This document shows, piece by piece, positions 13,334 through 15,256 of a stretch of DNA of 15,256 nucleotides. A program made the translations under genes and the position numbers. The DNA is from Propionibacteriaceae bacterium (lineage in GTDB: Bacteria; Actinomycetota; Actinomycetes; Propionibacteriales; Propionibacteriaceae): positions 1 to 15,256 of the forward strand of contig CAJPNZ010000080.1 of the NCBI GenBank assembly GCA_905372155.1, in the 5' to 3' direction. Every line of letters starts with the position of its first letter. The stretch's first letter is position 1. The notes beneath the pieces are model-generated. The model was not told the DNA's origin. It saw nothing but the letters and a program-made list of their open reading frames with translations, and made no database searches.

Positions 13334-14705
13334 TTGCGTGGAGCAACTGAGGTGTGCCCTGAACGATGTGGGTGTGCCGGTACATGATCGTGAGGATGGT
13401 CTGCTCATAGGGGGCGAACGAAACGCCCGTACCGTCATGTTCTGGGAGGACGAAGGAGCGTGGCACGTCGGTCATCTGGATCGAGTGGACCAGGAGCGCG
13501 TCGCCGTCTTGACCGCTGCGGATCGTGACGTGGCGCTGCGGTGGTTGATCTGCCGCGTCGCCAACCAGTACCGCCGTGCACAGGGATGGCCGTGGCTGCT
13601 TCCGCTGCGGGCAGCACCGGCACTCGCATGGGGGTGGGGTGTCGAGCCGGTTCCGGAGCCATCAACCTCTGAGACCGCGAACATTCGGGTGTGGGCAAGA
13701 CCGGTTCGTCTGGAAGGGGAACCAGTTGATGTGCGAATGCTCACCGCTCTTCCGGCCGCCGTCGAGGTGGCGGTTTTGTCCCACCTGATGGACCTGAGTC
13801 CCGACCAGGTCCTGGACTCCTACCTCGCCCCGAACGGCGGTGCCCTGGAACACATGGCGGAGACGGGAGACCCGGTGGCGGCCGCGGAAGAGGCTTTTCA
13901 ACGCATGGCAGCCGCCCGTGAACTCCGGATGGTTCCTGACGAGGACGGTTTTCACGCCACGGAGACCGGATGGGTTTCCCACCTCTGGATCGAGGACGGC
14001 TGCTGGTGCTTTGGCCACACCGAACGTGGCGAGCAACGTAGTGCAGAAATCGCCAGTCCTGAGTTGGGTCTGGTGCTGCGGTGGATGGCCTTCGGATGGC
14101 TGAACGACGTGCGACGTGGTAGGGGTTGGCCACGGATCATGACCGGACACTGGGAAGCGGGGACGGCGCCCGGCTGGAGCCAGCAACAGCTGCGAACCCA
14201 CAGGACCCTGACAGGACCCGCGGGGTCTGGAACCGAATTGATCCTGCGTGGGCACCGGCCTCACGCTCTGGACGTGTTGTCGCACCTGATGAATCTGAGG
14301 CTGGACCAGGTGGTCGATTCCTTCCTGTCCGAGGACGGTGGGTTGTTGCGCGAGGCCGTCGACCCCGGACCCCAGCGTCACAACCCGGCCGTTCTGGAAT
14401 ACGTCGCGCAGTACGGCGATCGTCTCGACCAAGTGGGTGACCCGCGTGGTAGTTATTTCTGTGCGGTGCCCGGCCCGAAACCTTATTCCTTCGAACAACG
14501 CTCCCTTCCACCCGGTGTGGTGAAGGAACCCTACTATCGGTATCGGCTGTTGGATCTGCCACCCGAGGCGAGGTTGGTGACCAGCATCATTCCCCCCTGG
14601 TTCGGCCAACCGGGCGGTGCCCGTCAGGTGCTCTTCCAAATCGGTGAAATTCTCTTGACGGCCGAGGAATGCATTGACCTGCGCATTCTGGAAGGAGACG
14701 CCTGA
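13326..14705 (+). CDS. fusion of two immunity-like repeats with a C-terminal TNT domain
   Basis: A 459-residue protein; GTG 13326 is chosen (GGAGGAGG about 10 nt before), overlapping the previous stop. Residues about 5-185 and 200-345 are two copies of one domain: VMFWEDEGAWHVGH / LWIEDGCWCFGH, VALRWL / VLRWMA, and SHLMDLSPDQVLDSYLAP / SHLMNLRLDQVVDSFLSE followed by GG. The next gene is a third, freestanding copy. The repeat resembles immunity proteins of TNT toxins (Imm61-like, from memory). Residues 353-459 are a TNT domain: LDQVGDPRGSYF, FEQRSLPPG, YYRYRL, PPWFGQPGGARQVLF. Compared with the first TNT, Arg of D-R-V-G is Gln369, while the loop Gln434 is kept. Immunity placed N-terminal to a toxin in one chain is unusual and may come from loss of a stop codon between array units. 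Confidence 0.75.
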   Translation: MPDCVEQLRCALNDVGVPVHDREDGLLIGGERNARTVMFWEDEGAWHVGHLDRVDQERVAVLTAADRDVALRWLICRVANQYRRAQGWPWLLPLRAAPALAWGWGVEPVPEPSTSETANIRVWARPVRLEGEPVDVRMLTALPAAVEVAVLSHLMDLSPDQVLDSYLAPNGGALEHMAETGDPVAAAEEAFQRMAAARELRMVPDEDGFHATETGWVSHLWIEDGCWCFGHTERGEQRSAEIASPELGLVLRWMAFGWLNDVRRGRGWPRIMTGHWEAGTAPGWSQQQLRTHRTLTGPAGSGTELILRGHRPHALDVLSHLMNLRLDQVVDSFLSEDGGLLREAVDPGPQRHNPAVLEYVAQYGDRLDQVGDPRGSYFCAVPGPKPYSFEQRSLPPGVVKEPYYRYRLLDLPPEARLVTSIIPPWFGQPGGARQVLFQIGEILLTAEECIDLRILEGDA

Positions 14706-15217
14706 TGTCCATCATGGAAGAACTGGTTGCCTACGCATCGGAAGCCGGAGCTCAGGTGGCGGAAACCTCCGGTGGGAATTCCATGACGTGGAATGGCGGA
14801 TTTTATTCGCACCATCTGTGGAACGTGGATGATGAGTGGTTCTATGGGTATGGTGAGCGAGGCCGTGAACGCGTTCCAACCATGTGGAGCCCGCATGATC
14901 AGCTCGTGTACAAGTGGGCGGCCAGTCGGATCGCAATCGACGCCCGAGCAGCACTGGAGCTGCCACCGATCGTTCTGCCTGAGGCCATCGAAACTTTGGG
15001 GGCTGAGTGGAAACTCGTTCAACGGACCGCACTGACGGGAAGCTTGAGCCTGGAAGGTGAACAGATCCCCATCACATTGAGAACCGTTTTCCCTCGGTGT
15101 CGGACCCTCGTCGAGTTCTCACATCTGATACGCCTGCCCTACGACGAAGTACTGGCTTCCTACCGGGCGCCCGACGGAAGTCCGCGACTCGGATCATTCC
15201 TGGAGGCTTATTCATAG
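14705..15217 (+). CDS. freestanding immunity-like protein (third copy of the repeat)
   Basis: A 170-residue protein; ATG 14705 shares its A with the preceding stop (TGATG), with GGAAGGAGACG as ribosome site. It repeats the domain seen twice in the fusion protein: HHLWNVDDEWFYGYGERGRE, a LVYKWAASRI helix, a central strand-rich part (LEGEQIPITLRTVF) and the signature SHLIRLPYDEVLASYRAPDG. Placed right after the second TNT domain, it is the likely cognate immunity protein; an intracellular inhibitor is expected and no signal peptide is seen. The family name (Imm61-like) is a recollection of TNT-associated immunity folds and not certain. Confidence 0.7.
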   Translation: MSIMEELVAYASEAGAQVAETSGGNSMTWNGGFYSHHLWNVDDEWFYGYGERGRERVPTMWSPHDQLVYKWAASRIAIDARAALELPPIVLPEAIETLGAEWKLVQRTALTGSLSLEGEQIPITLRTVFPRCRTLVEFSHLIRLPYDEVLASYRAPDGSPRLGSFLEAYS

Positions 15218-15256
15218 GGTGTAGGCGAAGATGAGTCCGGTGACGGCTTGTATTGT
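15212..15256 (-). CDS. possible C-terminus of a convergent gene, partial
   Basis: On the minus strand the last bases read TIQAVTGLIFAYTL followed by TGA (15214-15212), overlapping the end of the immunity gene by a few bases. The frame is open to the window edge. Fourteen residues are too few to identify a family, and the frame could be chance. Confidence 0.25.
   Translation of the reverse strand, partial: TIQAVTGLIFAYTL

Noticed and set aside
12320..13438. 372-residue minus-strand frame
   Set aside because: It lies antisense to the TNT gene and shows the usual GC-rich antisense composition; the plus frame has clear TNT motifs.
13662..14639. 325-residue minus-strand frame
   Set aside because: It is the antisense shadow of the immunity-TNT fusion, whose repeats and TNT motifs are clear on the plus strand.

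Overview
The window looks like a GC-rich Gram-positive actinomycete: high GC3 codon use, strong GGAGG ribosome sites, ATGA/TGATG gene overlaps, a methylmalonate-semialdehyde dehydrogenase at the left edge and TNT-type toxins at the right edge. A Propionibacteriaceae-like host is possible, but the sequence alone does not settle the genus.

Layout. (1) Positions 2-892 hold the C-terminal part of a CoA-acylating methylmalonate-semialdehyde dehydrogenase, closed by a near-perfect palindromic terminator at 903-936. (2) Positions 937-3848 are a regulatory block: two divergent MerR-family genes (2340-1552 minus, 2445-3305 plus), a possible 24-residue Trp-rich peptide (1443-1369 minus), and three copies of one operator design. 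In each copy a TTGACG-N3-CGTCA palindrome sits inside a 19-bp -35/-10 spacer. The promoters face the small peptide (P1), MerR 2 (P2) and the RiPP operon (P3). (3) Positions 4005-12222 are a streptolysin S-like (TOMM, azole-forming) RiPP cluster. It has an unlisted 38-residue precursor with a streptolysin-type VAPGG junction and a Trp/Cys core, then a SagC-like cyclodehydratase partner, two SagB-like flavin oxidases (one without the catalytic Lys-Tyr pair), an unknown 98-residue protein, a SagE-like CPBP protease, an unknown protein, an ABC ATPase and permease, a SagD-like YcaO with a PxPxP tail, and a small four-helix membrane protein. (4) Positions 12806-15217 are a TNT toxin / immunity array, including one polypeptide that joins two immunity-like repeats to a TNT domain.

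How it fits together. The MerR pair probably controls the RiPP operon through P3. The precursor would be bound by the SagC RRE, cyclised by SagC/YcaO, oxidised by the SagB pair, trimmed by the CPBP protease and exported by the ABC transporter; the last membrane protein is a candidate for self-protection.

The main oddity is that four cluster genes carry a lesion (TGA in sagC, TAG exactly at the catalytic Tyr of sagB, a frameshift at a G6 run in the permease, and a probable frameshift in the 7606 gene), while the precursor, YcaO, protease, ATPase and flanking genes are open. This means a recently decayed cluster, sequence errors, or, less likely, recoding or phase variation.
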